A DNA stretch of 6,530 nucleotides from the NCBI GenBank assembly GCA_013817065.1, contig JACDDJ010000117.1, positions 1-6,530 on the forward strand. The letters are read 5' to 3'. Of this stretch, positions 5,148-6,530 are shown piece after piece (position 1 is the stretch's first letter; every line of letters starts with the position of its first letter). The position numbers and the translations under genes were made by a program. The notes under the pieces are model-generated. The model was not told the origin of the DNA. It saw only the letters and a list, made by a program, of their open reading frames with translations, and searched no databases. Source of the DNA: Acidobacteriota bacterium (GTDB lineage: Bacteria > Acidobacteriota > Vicinamibacteria > Vicinamibacterales > 2-12-FULL-66-21).

Positions 5148-5760
5148 ATGTTCGGGTCGGCAGCGTTCCGGTGTTTCAGGGATCACAGGAGGCTCGAGTG
5201 TCCGATCGACGATCCTGTTCCCGATGGCATTCAGGCCGACGGGCCGCTTCCCTATGACGCGACTGACGGCGCGACGATCGACTCGCTCGGTGAGTTCGCG
5301 CTGCAGCCGGTCTCGAACGGCCGATTCCTCCTTCTGGATTTCTCCCATGGGTCCGCAACGTGCGGGGCAGCGTGTCGGCGGACGTTTGCGACGATTCAGA
5401 TCGACTGCAACAACCTCACCGTCTTTCACACGAACGTGATCGATCCAGCCACGGGCGCCGAAGCGGCCGACGGCCTGAGGAGTATCCCGGTTGGCGCGAC
5501 CTGGCCGTCCCGTGTGAAGATCGCGTTCAACACGACGGGTGCGGCTGGCGAGGAGATCCGCCTGGGCCGTCAGGTTCAACCCCCGCGACTACGCGCCATC
5601 GGACCATGTGTCGGTCGTTCGCACCAGCGCGAGCACGTGGGAAGCGTTCGCCAGCGACGAAGAACGCGCGATGCTCGTGTCGAACTGCTGCCGACAGAAG
5701 GGCAACACGAACGAAAGACTGTATGCGATGCCTTTCAGGGTGCGGATCACCACGCCCTGA
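5148..5760 (+). pseudogene. Secreted hypothetical protein common in Acidobacteria; 5'-truncated, one frameshift
   Basis: The plus frame from ATG 5148 gives VPDGIQADGPLPYDATDGAT, then FALQPVSNGRFLLLDFSHGS, NLTVFHTNVIDPATG and SIPVGATWPSRVKIAFNTTG. It loses phase near 5555-5562; dropping one C joins GEEIAWAVRFNPRDYAPSDH in the next frame, followed by VSVVRTSASTWEAFASDEER and LYAMPFRVRITTP to TGA at 5758. I recognise the blocks (GIQxDGxxPY, VFHTNVxDPxTG, VRFNPxDY, MPFRxxIT) from exported hypothetical proteins of acidobacteria. Those have a signal peptide first; here the ATG is only 33 bases from the divergent sigma factor start and the residues after it (FGSAAFRCFRDHR) are not a signal peptide. 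The gene has therefore lost its 5' end and probably its promoter. Function unknown. Confidence 0.65.
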
Positions 5761-5968
5761 CGCGGCCCATGTGATGCGACGTCGAGGCGTCGCCAATCGC
5801 GTGTCGCGTAGCGCACCCTGCACGGCCGTCACACGGCTGCCGTCGACCCGGGCCCTCGCGTAGCGGAGAATCGCTGCACCCAGGCGGATCCTGCCGGGCT
5901 CCTCTTCCTATCGCACCACGAAGTCCCCTGGGCGGCCGGTCTCGACGCAGGAAGCCGTGTTGCGGGCC
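5761..5968. other. Stretch without a recognisable gene
   Basis: About 200 bases between the stop of the secreted-protein remnant and the end of the M14 fragment. Minus-strand frames through it are arginine- and alanine-rich and do not resemble the missing part of the carboxypeptidase. No repeat or terminator was found. Confidence 0.4.
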
Positions 5969-6431
5969 TCAGGTCTGAGAACGGGCCTTCTGTTCTTCCC
6001 GACCTCGCAATGTTGCTATCGGCTTCAGCCACTCATCGTGTTTCCCCTGCGCGAGCTCCCGGAGGAGCACCTGCGCCGATTCCTTTCCCTCGACTTCGCC
6101 CCCGTGGATGTTGCCCTGGATGTAGACGCGGATTTTGCCGGTCTTGCGCACGGCCTCGGGCGTCGCGGCAGGTGCCCCGACGACGGCGAGGGGCAGGGCA
6201 CGGCCTTCGTTCGTCTTCCCGAAGGTGTTCAGGTGCACATTTTTGGGACGCCTCCTTCGCGACGGCACTCATGAAATCGACGACGTCCTGATAGCGGCTC
6301 GTCTCGTAGAAGTCGGTTCGCTCAGGCGTCGTTTTGAGGGCGTCCAGCGTCCGTGAGCCGGTCTGCGCCGAGGCGGCGGCCGTCAGAAGGAGGAAAGCCA
6401 GGACGCGGAGAGGCGCGGCGCAGGTCTGCAT
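5969..6431 (-). pseudogene. M14 zinc carboxypeptidase, 3'-truncated and frameshifted
   Basis: From ATG 6431 the minus strand gives a signal peptide (MQTCAAPLRVLAFLLLTAAA, cleavage near ASA-Q), then DFYETSRYQDVVDFMSAVAK. Phase changes at a CCC/AAAAA run (about 6248-6255); dropping one C gives EASKNVHLNTFGKTNEGRAL, then GKIRVYIQGNIHGGEVEGKE, with the HxxE zinc ligands at about residues His109 and Glu112. The match ends at HDEWLKP (about 6020). Intact family members of this type have several hundred residues and supply a third zinc ligand His and a catalytic Glu further on; both are missing. The 16 codons after 6020, ending at TGA 5969, are unrelated. The product cannot be an active peptidase. 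The start lies just 12 bases after the T-tract of a terminator, and no promoter is apparent. Confidence 0.75.
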
Positions 6432-6442
6432 GCGCACTGATC

Positions 6443-6483
6443 TAAAACAAAACGGCTGCTGCACCCACGATGCAGCAGCCGTT
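6443..6483 (-). terminator. Intrinsic terminator for a minus-strand gene beyond the right edge
   Basis: A perfect 13-bp stem (6451-6463 with 6471-6483; core GGCTGCTGCA / TGCAGCAGCC) encloses a 7-base loop. On the minus strand it is followed by GTTTTGTTTTA. This is a strong rho-independent terminator in the minus direction only. It should end transcription of a gene entering from the right and isolates the M14 fragment from it. Confidence 0.85.
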
Positions 6484-6510
6484 CGAGACGCAGCCGTGCG
6501 GCGCGCAGCG

Positions 6511-6530
6511 CTAGAGGTCCTGACCCGAAC
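6511..6530 (-). CDS. Possible last codons of a gene entering from the right edge
   Basis: One minus-strand frame reads SGQDL followed by TAG at 6513-6511, 27 bases before the stem of the strong terminator. Position and strand fit a gene end, but five codons cannot be identified and the frame was chosen because of the stop. Confidence 0.25.

Noticed and set aside
5133..5579. Minus-strand open frame of 148 codons
   Set aside because: It is antisense to the secreted-protein remnant, whose plus-strand blocks are recognisable; the minus frame is Arg-rich with no motif.
1..6530. CRISPR array, tRNA or rRNA
   Set aside because: No regularly spaced repeats longer than the single 10-bp tandem pair and no cloverleaf-like or rRNA-like sequence were seen by eye.

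Overview
The window is GC-rich and looks like chromosomal DNA of an acidobacterium, probably Vicinamibacteria-like. The pointers are the style of the Ser/Thr kinase N-terminus at the left edge, an ECF sigma factor of the kind common in that phylum, a secreted protein type I associate with it, and a TTG start. The placement is inference from protein style; no marker gene is present.

Layout. 1-175 (-) is the N-terminus of a Ser/Thr protein kinase. 176-760 has no firm gene: a GC-rich hairpin, a doubtful remnant of a small membrane protein, and a coding-like frame interrupted by TAG that ends in TAATG overlapping the next gene. 761-1615 (+) is an intact secreted alpha/beta-hydrolase esterase. 1617-1676 is the first 20 codons of a pyrimidine-dimer-glycosylase-like (PF03013) gene, cut off and joined to the coding sequence of an unrelated protein. 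That protein (about 1678-2258) needs two one-base corrections and ends in a six-cysteine hydrophobic domain. A small multi-pass membrane protein (2276-2692) follows 17 bases later. Convergent to these is a frameshifted coiled-coil gene (2842-3350, -), then a transposase-like C-terminal remnant (3351-3497, +).

On the minus strand, 4377-3677 holds two ATGA-overlapping small genes: a DUF5674 protein and a conserved partner, preceded by a perfect tandem 10-bp repeat. Upstream of them is an ECF sigma factor (4476-5114), whose start abuts a 5'-truncated, frameshifted secreted-protein gene (5148-5760, +). The right end holds a truncated, frameshifted M14 zinc carboxypeptidase (-) and a strong minus-strand terminator for a gene lying off the window.

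Overall this is an accessory region rich in gene fragments. Intact genes are the esterase, the small membrane protein, the DUF5674 pair and the sigma factor. Four other genes read well only after single-base corrections (five in total), so either decay is recent or the assembly carries indel errors. The most interesting candidates for undescribed biology are the Cys-rich protein with its membrane neighbour (bacteriocin and immunity-like layout) and the DUF5674 two-gene unit with its operator-like repeat.
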